Part shown: positions 23,496 through 33,367 of the stretch, piece after piece
Position numbering within the stretch: the stretch's first letter is position 1
Layout: every line of letters begins with the position of its first letter
Source: Humibacter ginsenosidimutans
Lineage (GTDB): Bacteria > Actinomycetota > Actinomycetes > Actinomycetales > Microbacteriaceae
Direction of reading: 5' to 3'
Length of the DNA stretch: 64,000 bases
Assembly (NCBI RefSeq): GCF_007859675.1
Contig: NZ_CP042305.1
Coordinates: 3,410,001-3,474,000 of the forward strand
Notes under the pieces: generated by a model
The model's database searches: none
What the model was told of the DNA's origin: nothing
The model's input: only the letters and a program-made list of their open reading frames with translations
Position numbers and translations under genes: made by a program

Positions 23496-26400
23496 ATGGA
23501 CGAGGTGCAAACCGCAAGGTTCAGTTCAAGTGTCGGCCGCCGATCTCGCGATCTTGTCGCGGCTTCGATGCGGCGGCTCGCCATCGTCGGAGCCGTCGTC
23601 GTTCTCGGCGCGGCATCGATGGCCTCGGCGTCTCCGGCACTGGCTTCGACGGCCGCCGTCGGCGCGGCGCAGGGAGGCGGATCGATCGACTCTCAGCAGG
23701 TGACTCAGAGCGGTGCTGACCAGCAGCGCTGGCTCTCGCTCCCGAGCTCGCGGATCGTTCTCAACCCGACGCACACATCCGATTCCGGCTCGCATCCAGA
23801 CAGCGGTCCCACGGTGCCGATGGGCTACGGCTACTACGTGGACGGTGGCGTGGACTCTGCAGATAACCTGCTCGGCCTGTATCGGAATTCCGGAGGCGCT
23901 GGCACTGATCCGACACCCACGAGCGTGTTCATCAAGCGCTTCAGCGACACCACTGGCTGGTCCGCGCACGACGTGTCGACCACGTCGTCGTCGACGGGGA
24001 CCACCCTGACATCGACGGCGCCGAAGGGCTACGGAGACATCGAACGATCAGTCACCGTCAATCTGGACAGCGACCCACTGATTTCCGTCGACGTGCCTGC
24101 CGTGACCGGGGACTGGTCTCTCAAGGCCAACGATGGGACGCTCAGCGACGATCTCAAGATCCAGGACGACACGGACGCCACGGGGACGTTCACCTATGAT
24201 CTGGCCGCTTTGAGCGGCTGGAGCGGGACGAAGACTCTCACGCTCAAGCTCTACGTATCGCAGGGGATGGGGAAGACGGCCACGTTCGACTGGCTCACCC
24301 TTCACGACCGTCCCGCCCTCGCGGATGCCTTCGACACGGCGTCGGACTCCGCGTCGTGGCCGAAGTCCGCCAACGGTGTGACCCTGACCACAGGGGGTCG
24401 GGAGGTGTGCTGTCGGTCCCGAGCACTGGGTACGGCTATGTCGCACGACAGGTCACGGTGGATGTCACAGCGGACCCGATCCTCAGCGTCGACGTGCCCG
24501 CGACGACCGGCAAGTGGGCGATCAAGCTCAACGATTCGGCAAATGCAGGAGGGAACGATGTCGCGGAGCTGCAGCATGACTCGAGCGCGACTGGCCACTT
24601 CGATTTCGACATCGCCTCCGTGACCGGATGGACCGGGTCGCACACGTTCTGGGTCAAGCTGTACGAGATCAGTGCCGGCGGAAGCTCGTCCACCACCTTC
24701 TCCTCCCTGACAGTGCATTCCGGAGCGGCTCCGAGGGCGGCGGCGACGGCGAACAGCAATCAGTGGTTTCCTGATCGACTGGCGTTCGACGCGAAATTCT
24801 CATCGGGTTCGCTCGATGGATTCGACACCTTCCACGACACGAACTCCGTGACCCGATTCGTCGATGCTCAAGGCCTCGAGGGGGCGGATGGCGAGGGCAC
24901 GCTGACGATTGCCGGGTCGTACACGTCAAGTGCGCAGTACGACGCAACGTCGAATGTCATCACGCTCTTGCAGTCGCACGAGACGATCGCGATCGCACTT
25001 CCCAGCGCGGCGAAAGTCGAGTTCTATCCGAGTACGGGCGCCATGCAGTTCGGTGACGGAGGAACCGCGTCACCCGTCGCTGATGATGGTGTTTGGAGTG
25101 CGGACGTGGGCGGCACCGGGACCTACGCGGTCGGCATCGCGTTTGCCGTCGGAGGTGACACAGCCGCCGCAAAAGCCGAGGCCGAGGCAGCGGCAACGGT
25201 GAAGGGGGCCGGCGACGATGACAGTGCACGTCAGACGTTCTGGAATGCCTATCTCGCCAAGGTTCCGGCGCCATCCGATTTCTCGATCCACGACGTCCAG
25301 AACCTTGGTGTGACCGCCGACGACGTGCGCGCCATGTACTATCAGGCGTTCGTCGACCTCGAGCAGAACGTTCTTCCGGTGATGTCGGAATCCTCGTCGC
25401 ACGCCCAGATCGCCACGGGCAAGCCTTCCTTGTATATGGGTGGACCGCAGGGAGCCAGCGCATCCGCCAGCTGGGATTCCCTGCTCGGCATGCAGGACCT
25501 CGTCTACGTCGACCCCGATGTCGCGTGGGACGCTTTCGACGGGATCATGGATGCAGTCGGTTCCGACGGAGCGCTCGATGGAGAGTCCCTCCCTGCGCGC
25601 AAGGCGCAGACCGCCTGGGTCTTGTATCAGGTGACGGGTGACAGGCAAAAGCTCGCTGACGTGTACGCCGCAGTCAAACGCAACCTGGCGTGGGAGGCGG
25701 AGAACCCGCACTGGAACTATGGTGGAACTCCGGCCTCGCAGGTGGACGCCGAATTCGTCGCATCACTCATCGTCGACTACGGATATGCGCAGCAGATCGC
25801 CGACGCACTCGGGCAGACCGCTGACGTCGCCGGCTTCAAACAAGCCCAGAACGCCGAGCTCGCGGACTACGAGAAATGGTTCTTCCCGGCAGATGGGTCG
25901 ACCGTCTACCAGCACTATCTCGACGGTTCCAAGCCCGACGATGCAGGCCTCACCATGTACGTCACGACAGGACTCCACGTTCCGGGGCTCTCCGCCGCCG
26001 ACGTGACGGCACTGCAAAGTCGTTTTGCCCAGGACTATGACCTGAATCAGCAGCTCGCCGGTCTCGCACAGACCGCAATCAAGGCCCCGGACGAGATGTA
26101 CATGGTCTACGGGCTGCTCGATCACGGCATGGTCAGCGACGCGGATGGCGTGATCAACTCGCTCACACGCGACATCGTTCGCACAGGGACCTTCGCAGAG
26201 GTATATCAGCAGTCGTCCGGCAACATCGATGATGTTCCGCTGGCGCGCAGCGTGTACCCATCGCTGTTCGGAGTCGCGAACCTCATCGACAACGTATGGA
26301 TGGAGAACGGTTATCGCGCCGACCAGGGTGGCGCCTCAGTCCTGCGGCTCCCAGGTTCGACCGGTGGCATCACCGGACTGACGAGCATGGGTAAGCGCCT

Positions 26401-26728
26401 GAGCATCTCTCTCAGCGCGTCCGACGGGACCGCGACAGTCTCGGGAGACGTCGTGTCGCCGTCGCCCTGCACGTTCGATATCGCTTCGGGACAGACGATC
26501 GCGATCGCCGATGCGAAGTGCGTCTCTGATCCTTCGAACGGCTCGGGTTCTGCGCCGGGCTCAGGTACCAAAGGCTCGAGCAGTTCGAGGGCCGGTGTCT
26601 CGGCCGATCCCGAGGGCCTCGCGCGAACCGGAACAGACTTGAGCGGATGGCTCACTGCGGCCGTGCTGCTCCTCGCAGCCGGCACTACGACGGTCCTCGT
26701 CCGCCGACGTCGGAACCGTGCGGAGTAG
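23496..26728 (+). pseudogene. Wall-anchored (alpha/alpha)-barrel glycosidase-like protein, frameshifted
   Basis: GAAGAGGAG precedes the ATG at 23496. Residues 1-51 look like a long signal peptide (MRRLAIVGAVVVLGAASMASASPALA). Two related beta-sandwich modules follow, sharing KGYGDIERSVTVNLDSDPLI and TGYGYVARQVTVDVTADPIL; then helices resembling a six-hairpin glycosidase core (about WNAYLAKVPAP to NLIDNVWMEN), and a sorting signal LARTG (26618-26632) + hydrophobic stretch + RRRRNR. Between the modules the frame breaks at GGGGG (24393-24397); one extra G would give TTGGSGGVLSV and a protein of about 1077 residues. Family is not identified with certainty. Controlled by the LacI-type operator upstream; probably releases sugars for the importer downstream. 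Confidence 0.72.
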
Positions 26729-27097
26729 GACGCTGATGCGTGAGCAGGTGACGAGCTCGAGATCGCATGCGCATCCGAAAACGGCATCGCGATGCCGATC
26801 GCGGCCGTCGTCGTGATCGGGATGCGTCCGGCGTCGGCCAGTGGATGCTGAACGTGGACAACAATGGCCGACTCGCCTCCTTCGGCGGCGCACGATGGTG
26901 AGCCGCCGAAGGAGGCGAGTCGTGTAGCGCTCCTTGGGGGCGGTGGCGCATTTCAGCGCTGGGCGCGCCACCCGTTCGACGGCAGGCGAGACGAACACGA
27001 GGTCGAGTATCTCGGCGACGAACTGTACGCCTGACAAGGCACTGTCCGACCATGATTCGTCGATAGAGTCGGGGCATGCCGATTCGGGGGACCTGGG
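26729..27097. terminator. Intergenic region with a 21-bp hairpin (26869-26922)
   Basis: No gene is supported in these 369 bases. They hold a perfect stem: arms 26869-26889 and 26902-26922 (CGACTCGCCTCC... / ...GGAGGCGAGTCG) with a 12-nt loop, a likely terminator for the glycosidase. The last 100 bases must contain the lacI-type gene's promoter; no convincing -35/-10 pair was found. Confidence 0.6.
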
Positions 27098-28120
27098 TTG
27101 CCTAGGCGGGTCACGATAGTCGACGTCGCCCGACGCGCAGGGGTGTCGATCAGCTCGGTGTCGAGCGCACTGAACGATCGTCCTGGCGTCTCGGAGGAGA
27201 CGCGCAAGCGGATCGTCGCCACCGCGAACGAGCTCGGGTTCGTTCCCTCACTCAGGGGCCGCAGCCTGTCGGGCCGTCGTGCGTTCGCGGTCGGGCTCGT
27301 CGTGCACCGCGACCCCGACGTGCTGGAGTTGGACCCCTTCTTCGGTGGATTCATCGGCGGGATCGAGGAGTGCATCGATGCCCGCGCATACGCCCTCGTC
27401 CTTCAGATCAGCGCGAGTTCCGACGGCGCGCTCGACCGATATCGACGGCTCGCAGCCGATCGCCGGGTGGACGGCGTCTTCCTCAACGAGTTGGAAGTCG
27501 ACGATCCGCGCGTCGGGCTCGTAGAGGAGCTCGGGCTGCCGGCGGTCGGCGTCAATGCCGAGGCCGGGTTCCCTCTGCCGGCCGTGAGACAGAGTCACGA
27601 CGAAGGCATCCGCGCGCTCGTGGCCCACCTCGTCGAACTGGGCCACAGGCGCATCGCCTATGTGCGGGGACGCTCGGAGTTCATTCACTCAGTGCGGCGT
27701 GAGGCAGCATGGCGGGACGCCGTGACTTCCACCGGACTCGTTCCGGGACCGGTGGTCTCCGGAGACTTCACCTACGCCGGCGGCCTCTCTGCCGCGTCTG
27801 CACTGATGGGACTGCACGACCGTCCCACCGCGGTCTGCTGCGCGAACGATCTCTCCGCCATGGGATTCATCGCGCAGGCGCAGCACATGGGGTTCGATGT
27901 TCCAGGCGACATCTCGGTGGCGGGCTTCGACGGCATCCAGCTCGGCACCTACGTTCGCCCCTCCATGACGACAGTGCAGACGAGTCCGCGGCGCATCGGC
28001 TTCGAAGCCGCGAAGATGCTGCTCAGCGTCATCGACGGCGAGACGGAGCCCGACGTGCGGATCCCGCCGGCAGAGCTCTTGGTGCGCGAGTCGACCGGCC
28101 CTGCTCCGGCCGAGATCTGA
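27098..28120 (+). CDS. LacI-family transcriptional repressor (340 aa)
   Basis: N-terminal HTH VTIVDVARRAGVSISSVSSALNDRPGVSEETRKRI and a periplasmic-binding-protein-like effector domain with the usual AVCCANDLSAMGFI and GDISVAGFDGI segments. The TTG at 27098 is the only suitable in-frame start and has GGGGG upstream. It sits between two operons that share the CCGAAACGTTTCGG operator, so it is the probable repressor of both. Effector likely a mannoside-type sugar, by context only. Confidence 0.9.
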   Translation: MPRRVTIVDVARRAGVSISSVSSALNDRPGVSEETRKRIVATANELGFVPSLRGRSLSGRRAFAVGLVVHRDPDVLELDPFFGGFIGGIEECIDARAYALVLQISASSDGALDRYRRLAADRRVDGVFLNELEVDDPRVGLVEELGLPAVGVNAEAGFPLPAVRQSHDEGIRALVAHLVELGHRRIAYVRGRSEFIHSVRREAAWRDAVTSTGLVPGPVVSGDFTYAGGLSAASALMGLHDRPTAVCCANDLSAMGFIAQAQHMGFDVPGDISVAGFDGIQLGTYVRPSMTTVQTSPRRIGFEAAKMLLSVIDGETEPDVRIPPAELLVRESTGPAPAEI

Positions 28121-28166
28121 GCGCTGAGCCACCGGGAGCCCCGTTTCGCGCGGCTGGATGGCCGAC

Positions 28167-28221
28167 TTGCGTGCCGTTCGAAGACATGCGATGCTCGCCT
28201 GTACCGAAACGTTTCGGTACA
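28167..28221 (+). promoter_or_regulatory. Promoter and 22-bp LacI-family operator of the sugar importer operon
   Basis: TTGCGT (28167-28172), 17 bp, GATGCT (28190-28195). The operator at 28200-28221 is a perfect palindrome of 22 bases whose inner 20 read GTACCGAAACGTTTCGGTAC, again over the transcription start. Confidence 0.82.
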
Positions 28222-28255
28222 ACGGCAAGTGCCGCGATCACAAGGAGATTCAACA

Positions 28256-29590
28256 ATGGCAACGAAGAAGTTGCGAGCCAGGCGCCTGGCGCAGCGACTG
28301 ACCGCTGGGGCAGTCGCCATCGCAGCGGTCGGCGCGCTTGCGGCGTGCTCCGGCGGGACCTCGTCGGCTTCCAGCGACGGCGCGCCGAGCGGCAAGCTGC
28401 AGATTCTCGTCTCGAGCGCCGACGCATCCGATGCGGCTTTCCGTGCGATCGACGCCGCCTTCGAGAAGAAGTATCCGAAGGTCGACGTCGTGCTCTCATC
28501 GGTCTCGAACGACAACTATCCTGCGACGAAGTCGTCCAGGCTGACAGCAGGCAATGTCGACCTCTTCGTGGTGAAGAGCATGTGGGAGACGCCGTCGTAC
28601 GCGAAGAGCTCGGAGTCTGACGACGTGCGGCTGGCCAAGGCCGGCGGTCTCGTCGACCTCTCCAAGCAGCCGTTCATGAAGGACTACACGCCCACCGTGC
28701 TGGCAGCACAGTCGATCGGAGGCAAGCAGTACGCCGTCCCCACGGGTGTGAGCTACTCGACCGGCGTCTACTACAACAAAGACATCTTCGCGAAGTACGG
28801 CCTGTCGGTTCCCACGACGTGGGATGAGTTCACCAAGGTGATCGCCGAGCTCAAGTCGAAGGGAGTCACTCCCTTCGGCATCGGTGGCAAGGATGGCTGG
28901 CCCGCGGGGCTCCCGATGCTCGGATCGGTGGGAAGCCTCTATCCGTCGTCATCCGACAAGCAGGCGCTTGCCAAGTCGCTGTGGACGAATGAGGCGAAGC
29001 TCACCGACAAGCTGCCGGTGAAAGTGCTCGACGAGACCGAGACCGTGCTCGCCAACGCACAGCAGGGCTCGGCGGGCGCCGGGTACGACTCGATCCCGGC
29101 CGGCTTCGCAGCGTCCGACTTCGCGATGACGCCGGATGGCACGTGGAACGAGCCGACCATCGCTGCCGCCGTCGGCTCGAAGTTCGACATCGGCTACTTC
29201 CCCTTCCCCGGATCTGATCACGCCAAGGACAACGCCTACCTGAACGGCAAGATCGAACTTCAGCTGGCGGTGCCGACCTCGTCGAAGAACCAGACCGCGG
29301 CGATCGCGTGGCTGAAGTTCTTCTCCCAGGCGGACAACTACAAGGATTTCCTGCGCAAGTCCGGCTTCTCCTCGGCCCAGCCGGGGATCTCGACGAGCGC
29401 ATTCCTCAAGTCGATCGCGCAGTACACCGCGAAGTACCAGCCGGCATGGGATCAGATCTGGGTCGCCAACAACAAGGCGGGTCAGGACGCCGTCTATCCG
29501 TTCAACTACCCTGCGCTGACTCCGCTCGGCTCGAGCACGCCTGAGCAGGCGGCCCAGGCCGCGCAGACCGCGTGGGCAGCTGCGTTCTGA
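28256..29590 (+). CDS. Sugar ABC transporter substrate-binding lipoprotein (444 aa)
   Basis: Signal peptide with twin basic start and lipobox LAAC (Cys31), then a class I/cluster B extracellular sugar-binding fold: KLQILVSSADASDAAFRAIDAAFEKKYPKV, VPTGVSYSTGVYYNKDIFAKYGL, and TWDEFTKVIAELKSKGVTPFGIGG. AAGGAG lies eight bases before the ATG. First gene of the LacI-controlled operon; delivers an oligosaccharide to the two permeases. Confidence 0.92.
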   Translation: MATKKLRARRLAQRLTAGAVAIAAVGALAACSGGTSSASSDGAPSGKLQILVSSADASDAAFRAIDAAFEKKYPKVDVVLSSVSNDNYPATKSSRLTAGNVDLFVVKSMWETPSYAKSSESDDVRLAKAGGLVDLSKQPFMKDYTPTVLAAQSIGGKQYAVPTGVSYSTGVYYNKDIFAKYGLSVPTTWDEFTKVIAELKSKGVTPFGIGGKDGWPAGLPMLGSVGSLYPSSSDKQALAKSLWTNEAKLTDKLPVKVLDETETVLANAQQGSAGAGYDSIPAGFAASDFAMTPDGTWNEPTIAAAVGSKFDIGYFPFPGSDHAKDNAYLNGKIELQLAVPTSSKNQTAAIAWLKFFSQADNYKDFLRKSGFSSAQPGISTSAFLKSIAQYTAKYQPAWDQIWVANNKAGQDAVYPFNYPALTPLGSSTPEQAAQAAQTAWAAAF

Positions 29591-29602
29591 TCAATCAGGT
29601 AA

Positions 29603-29645
29603 GTCGTGCTGCCGGCGGCGACGTCTCAGCCGCCGGCAGCACGAC
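29603..29645 (+). promoter_or_regulatory. Intercistronic stem-loop between binding protein and permeases
   Basis: Perfect 16-bp stem, GTCGTGCTGCCGGCGG (29603-29618) with its complement at 29630-29645, 11-nt loop, no T-run. Similar structures in other importer operons stabilise the upstream mRNA so that binding protein exceeds permease. Confidence 0.65.
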
Positions 29646-29659
29646 CTACGAGGAGCATT

Positions 29660-30574
29660 GTGGCCATCACATCATTCCCTTTTCCCCGAAGATCACCCGT
29701 ACGCATCAGTTTCGGAATCGGCCTTGCCGTTCTGACCCTCTTCGGCCTGGTGCCGGCGGTGGGCGTCCTCGTGGTGTCCTTCACCGACCTGCGTGGGCTT
29801 CCCTACCTTCCCGTCGACTGGGTGGGCGTCGACAACTACGTCACGTTCTTCTCGCCCGCGAAATGGCCCGACAGCCTGAACGCGCTTCAGAACACGGTCA
29901 TCTTCGCGTTCGCCAGCACGGTCGTGCAGATCGTCGTGGCGCTCGCCATAGCCTTGCTCCTCAACAGACCTCTTCGCGGACGCAACGTCTACCGCGCGGT
30001 GGTCTTCATGCCCACCGTGCTCGGCGTGACCGTCACCGGCCTCGTGTGGTCTCTGATGTTCAACGTCAGCGGTGGTCCTGCGAAGTCACTGTTCGCGCTG
30101 TTCGGTGCCCAGTCCGCCTTCTTCGGCGACCCGCACCTCGCGTTGTCGCTGGTCATCCTGGTGCAGATCTGGATGGTCGTCGGCATCTCGGTGATCATCT
30201 TCCTTGCCGGACTGCAGGCGGTCCCCGAGGAGTTGTACGAGGCTGCCGCCATCGATGGTGCTACCCCGTGGAAGAGGTTCCGCTGGGTCACCGTGCCGAT
30301 GCTCGCACCGTCGATCACCGCCAACGTGCTGCTCGGCATCGTCAACGCGCTCCAGAGCTACCAGTTGACGTTCGTGCTGACCGGCCCCAACAATCGATCG
30401 ACACAGGTCCTGTCACTCCTCGTCTACGTTCAAGGATTTGGCGGGGCATCCGGCACGACGCTGTCGCAGTCCCAGGGGTATGCGGCGGCCGTGTCGATGG
30501 TCCAGTTCGTGCTCGTCGCCGTCGTCAGCCTCATCGCCCTGGTGATTCTGCGCCGTCGGGAGGCGAAGCTGTGA
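29660..30574 (+). CDS. Sugar ABC transporter permease, MalF type (304 aa)
   Basis: Six helices and the EAA loop EELYEAAAIDGATPWKRFRWVTVPML, where an ATPase docks. The GTG at 29660 is chosen for GAGGAG at good spacing; earlier in-frame codons would run into the intercistronic hairpin. Its stop overlaps the next start (GTGA). No ATPase gene is present, so a shared MsiK-type ATPase encoded elsewhere is likely, as in other actinobacteria. Confidence 0.92.
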   Translation: MAITSFPFPRRSPVRISFGIGLAVLTLFGLVPAVGVLVVSFTDLRGLPYLPVDWVGVDNYVTFFSPAKWPDSLNALQNTVIFAFASTVVQIVVALAIALLLNRPLRGRNVYRAVVFMPTVLGVTVTGLVWSLMFNVSGGPAKSLFALFGAQSAFFGDPHLALSLVILVQIWMVVGISVIIFLAGLQAVPEELYEAAAIDGATPWKRFRWVTVPMLAPSITANVLLGIVNALQSYQLTFVLTGPNNRSTQVLSLLVYVQGFGGASGTTLSQSQGYAAAVSMVQFVLVAVVSLIALVILRRREAKL

Positions 30575-31443
30575 GCGTGACCACGACCACCAGAACCGCC
30601 GTCGCGCAGACGGCGCCGACCAAGTCGCGCAAGAGGCTCAGGCGGATGCCCGTCGGCGGCTATGTGTGCGCTGCGATCGTGCTCGTCGTCTTTCTCTTTC
30701 CGCTGCTCTACCTGGTGAACACCGCGCTGAAGTCGAACGCGGCATTCGTCGCCGATCCCGTGGGTATCGTGCGCGATCCGCAGTGGGGCAACTTCATCAC
30801 CGCCTGGAACAAAGGCGACTTCGGCGCGTACATCCTCAACAGTGTGCTCTACACGGCGGCAGGGTCGGCGATCGGCACGTTGATCACGCTCGTGCTCGCG
30901 TTTCCCGTCTCGCGTGGATATGTCAAAGGCGCCAGGCTCTGGTCGGTGCTCTTCGTGCTGGTGCTCTTCCTCCCCAACGCTCTGATCACACAGTTCCAGC
31001 TGCTTCTGCGGCTGCACCTCTATGACAATCGGCTCGGGTACATTCTCATGGTCTCGGTCGGGGTCGGCATCGGTCCGCTTCTCTTCAGCGGCTTCGTCAA
31101 GTCGATTCCTCGCGAGCTCGACGAGGCCGCCGCCATGGACGGCGTCGGGTACTGGCGCTATCTGTTCACCTTCATCTTTCCGTTGGCGAGGCCCGCCCTT
31201 GCGACGATCTTCATCTTGCAGGCGGTGTGGATCTGGAACGAGATCGTGCTCGCGACGGTGCTCTTGGCCGACCCTTCGAAGTTTCCCGTGACTGTGGGTC
31301 TCTACGCGTTCAAGGGAACGTACTCGAACCAGTGGCCGCTCCTCGCGGCGGCGACGTTCATCGTCGCGGCGCCGCTCATCGTCGGCTACGTCTTCATCCA
31401 GCGCTACCTGGTGAACGGCGTGCTCGGCTCCGTCAAGGGCTGA
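30571..31443 (+). CDS. Sugar ABC transporter permease, MalG type (290 aa)
   Basis: Six-helix permease with EAA loop RELDEAAAMDGVGYWRYLFTFIFPL and the conserved AVWIWNEIVLATVLL region. A basic cytoplasmic tail of about 35 residues precedes helix 1. Start overlaps the MalF-type stop by four bases, fixing the GTG at 30571. Confidence 0.92.
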   Translation: MSVTTTTRTAVAQTAPTKSRKRLRRMPVGGYVCAAIVLVVFLFPLLYLVNTALKSNAAFVADPVGIVRDPQWGNFITAWNKGDFGAYILNSVLYTAAGSAIGTLITLVLAFPVSRGYVKGARLWSVLFVLVLFLPNALITQFQLLLRLHLYDNRLGYILMVSVGVGIGPLLFSGFVKSIPRELDEAAAMDGVGYWRYLFTFIFPLARPALATIFILQAVWIWNEIVLATVLLADPSKFPVTVGLYAFKGTYSNQWPLLAAATFIVAAPLIVGYVFIQRYLVNGVLGSVKG

Positions 31444-31490
31444 GTACGCCCGAATCCCGTCCGCTTCATCAAGAAACAAGAGAGCTGTCT

Positions 31491-32570
31491 GTGTCATCCA
31501 CCATCTCAGTCGACATCCCTTACGCACTCGATCGGGTCGGGGTGCTGATGGAACCCGATCCGAACGACCCCAATCAGGCCGAGGGCGTGCTCAATCCAGC
31601 GACGGTTCGGGGCTCGGACGGCCTTCTCTACCTTTTCCCTCGACTGGTCGCCGCGAAGAATGTGTCTAGGATCGGCCGCGGAAGAGTCGTGCTGCGTGAC
31701 GGGGTTCCTGTAGCCGTCGCCGATCTCGAGATCGCTCTCCAGGCGGACCGCGGGTGGGAGCATGGCATGGACCACGGCGGTGTCGAGGATCCGCGCATCA
31801 CCTGGATTCCGTCGCTCGGCTTTCACGTCATGACGTACGTGGCCTTCGGCCCGCTGGGGCCGAAGCCCGCCCTCGCCGTCTCACGTGACGGCGGCGAGTG
31901 GACGAGACTCGGGCCTATCCAGTTCGAGTACGAGGATGCGCTCGACACCGACCTGAATCTCTTCCCCAACAAGGACGTCGTGTTCTTCCCGGAACCGGTG
32001 CGCGATCCCAGCGGGCGGCCGAGTTACGCCCTGCTGCACCGGCCCATGTGGGACTTCAGTTTTGTGCGCCCGGGCGAGGCGCCGCCTCTGCCTGCGGGTG
32101 TTCTCGATGACCGCGCAGGCATCTGGATCTCCTATGTGCCCGTCGAGAACGTCAAGGCTGACATCGGGGCTCTTTCTCGCCCGCGGACTCATCGCTTCCT
32201 GGCAGGTCCTGAACATTCCTGGGAGGCGCTGAAGATCGGAGCGGGCCCCGCGCCGCTCCGAGTACCAGAGGGATGGCTCGTGCTCCATCACGGCGTCACG
32301 GGGTCCATGACCGGTGGGGCTTTCGTGCCCCAGGCGAACGTGCGCTACGTCGTGGGCGCCCTCCTGCTCGATCTCGACGATCCTTCGCGCGTTCTCGCTC
32401 GCACGAGTGAGCCGATCATGACACCGGAGACCGAAGAGGAGACGAGGGGTACGGTCGCGAACGTGGTCTTCCCCACTGCGATCGAGGAGATCGGCGGTGA
32501 GCACTTCGTGTTCTACGGCGCAGCCGACTCTCGGATCTCCGTGGCGCGTCTCGTGCGCACGGCACCGTGA
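31491..32570 (+). CDS. GH130-family beta-mannoside phosphorylase or mannosidase (359 aa)
   Basis: Five-bladed propeller signatures of GH130: EGVLNPATVRGSDGLLYLFPRLV near the N-terminus, DHGGVEDPRIT with the conserved Asp, and later GPAPLRVPEGWLVLHHGV. Members phosphorolyse or hydrolyse beta-1,4- or beta-1,2-mannosides; no signal peptide, so it acts in the cytoplasm on imported oligosaccharides. The GTG start is 48 bp after the permease stop; the HAD phosphatase start overlaps its stop (GTGA). Confidence 0.87.
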   Translation: MSSTISVDIPYALDRVGVLMEPDPNDPNQAEGVLNPATVRGSDGLLYLFPRLVAAKNVSRIGRGRVVLRDGVPVAVADLEIALQADRGWEHGMDHGGVEDPRITWIPSLGFHVMTYVAFGPLGPKPALAVSRDGGEWTRLGPIQFEYEDALDTDLNLFPNKDVVFFPEPVRDPSGRPSYALLHRPMWDFSFVRPGEAPPLPAGVLDDRAGIWISYVPVENVKADIGALSRPRTHRFLAGPEHSWEALKIGAGPAPLRVPEGWLVLHHGVTGSMTGGAFVPQANVRYVVGALLLDLDDPSRVLARTSEPIMTPETEEETRGTVANVVFPTAIEEIGGEHFVFYGAADSRISVARLVRTAP

Positions 32571-33358
32571 CCCCGGAGTGGCCGGCACTCGTCGCGTTCG
32601 ACCTCGACGACACGCTCGCTCCCTCGAAGTCTCCGCTGCCGGCGCCGATGGCCAAGGCGCTCACGAGGCTGTTGGCGACAACCCCGGTCGCGGTGATCTC
32701 TGGGGCCACGTTCGATCAGTTCGCCCGGCAGGTCGTGCGTCCGCTCTCAGCACTGCCCGGCAGGCGGTTGGACCGCCTGTGGATCCTCGCAACGTGCGGT
32801 ACGCAATGCTTCAGGTACATCGACGGTCGCTGGAGGGCGGTGTTCTCCGAACTGCTCGACGAGCGCGAGAGGCGTGCGGCGATGTCGGCGCTCGAGTCAT
32901 CCGCGAAACGACTCGAGCTCTGGCCGGATCGCAGCCACGGCGACGTGCTCGAGGACCGGCGATCACAGGTCACGTTCTCCGCACTCGGCCAAGACGCCCC
33001 GCTCGCGCTCAAATTGGTCTGGGATCCCGATGGCACGAAGAAGGAGCGGTTACGCGACGAGGTCACGCCGCTCGTTCCCGATCTCGAGGTGCGGATCGGC
33101 GGCACGACGTCGATCGACATCACTCGCCGAGGACGCGACAAAGCCTTCGGGATGCGCCGCCTGATGGCCGAGACCGGAATCGCGCCCGACGACATCCTCT
33201 TCTTCGGCGACAGGCTCGAGCCCGGCGGCAACGACCACCCCGTGCTGTCGACGGGCGTGCGCTGTGCGTCCGTTCGAGGCTGGGAAGACACGCTGGGCCG
33301 CATCGGGGATCTCGACGGGCGATCGGGTGGACGGCTTCCGGAAGTGCGCGACAGATAG
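32567..33358 (+). CDS. HAD-superfamily (IIB-like) hydrolase (263 aa)
   Basis: Motif I DLDDTLAPSK close to the N-terminus, motif II Ser in AVISGATF, motif III Lys in DKAFGMRR and motif IV GDRLEPGGND; a cap domain lies between. This is the layout of the sucrose-phosphatase/phosphomannomutase branch. Coupled to GH130, which can release mannose-1-phosphate, a phosphomannomutase or sugar-phosphate phosphatase role is plausible but not shown. Confidence 0.82.
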   Translation: MTPEWPALVAFDLDDTLAPSKSPLPAPMAKALTRLLATTPVAVISGATFDQFARQVVRPLSALPGRRLDRLWILATCGTQCFRYIDGRWRAVFSELLDERERRAAMSALESSAKRLELWPDRSHGDVLEDRRSQVTFSALGQDAPLALKLVWDPDGTKKERLRDEVTPLVPDLEVRIGGTTSIDITRRGRDKAFGMRRLMAETGIAPDDILFFGDRLEPGGNDHPVLSTGVRCASVRGWEDTLGRIGDLDGRSGGRLPEVRDR

Positions 33359-33367
33359 CGCGAGCGG

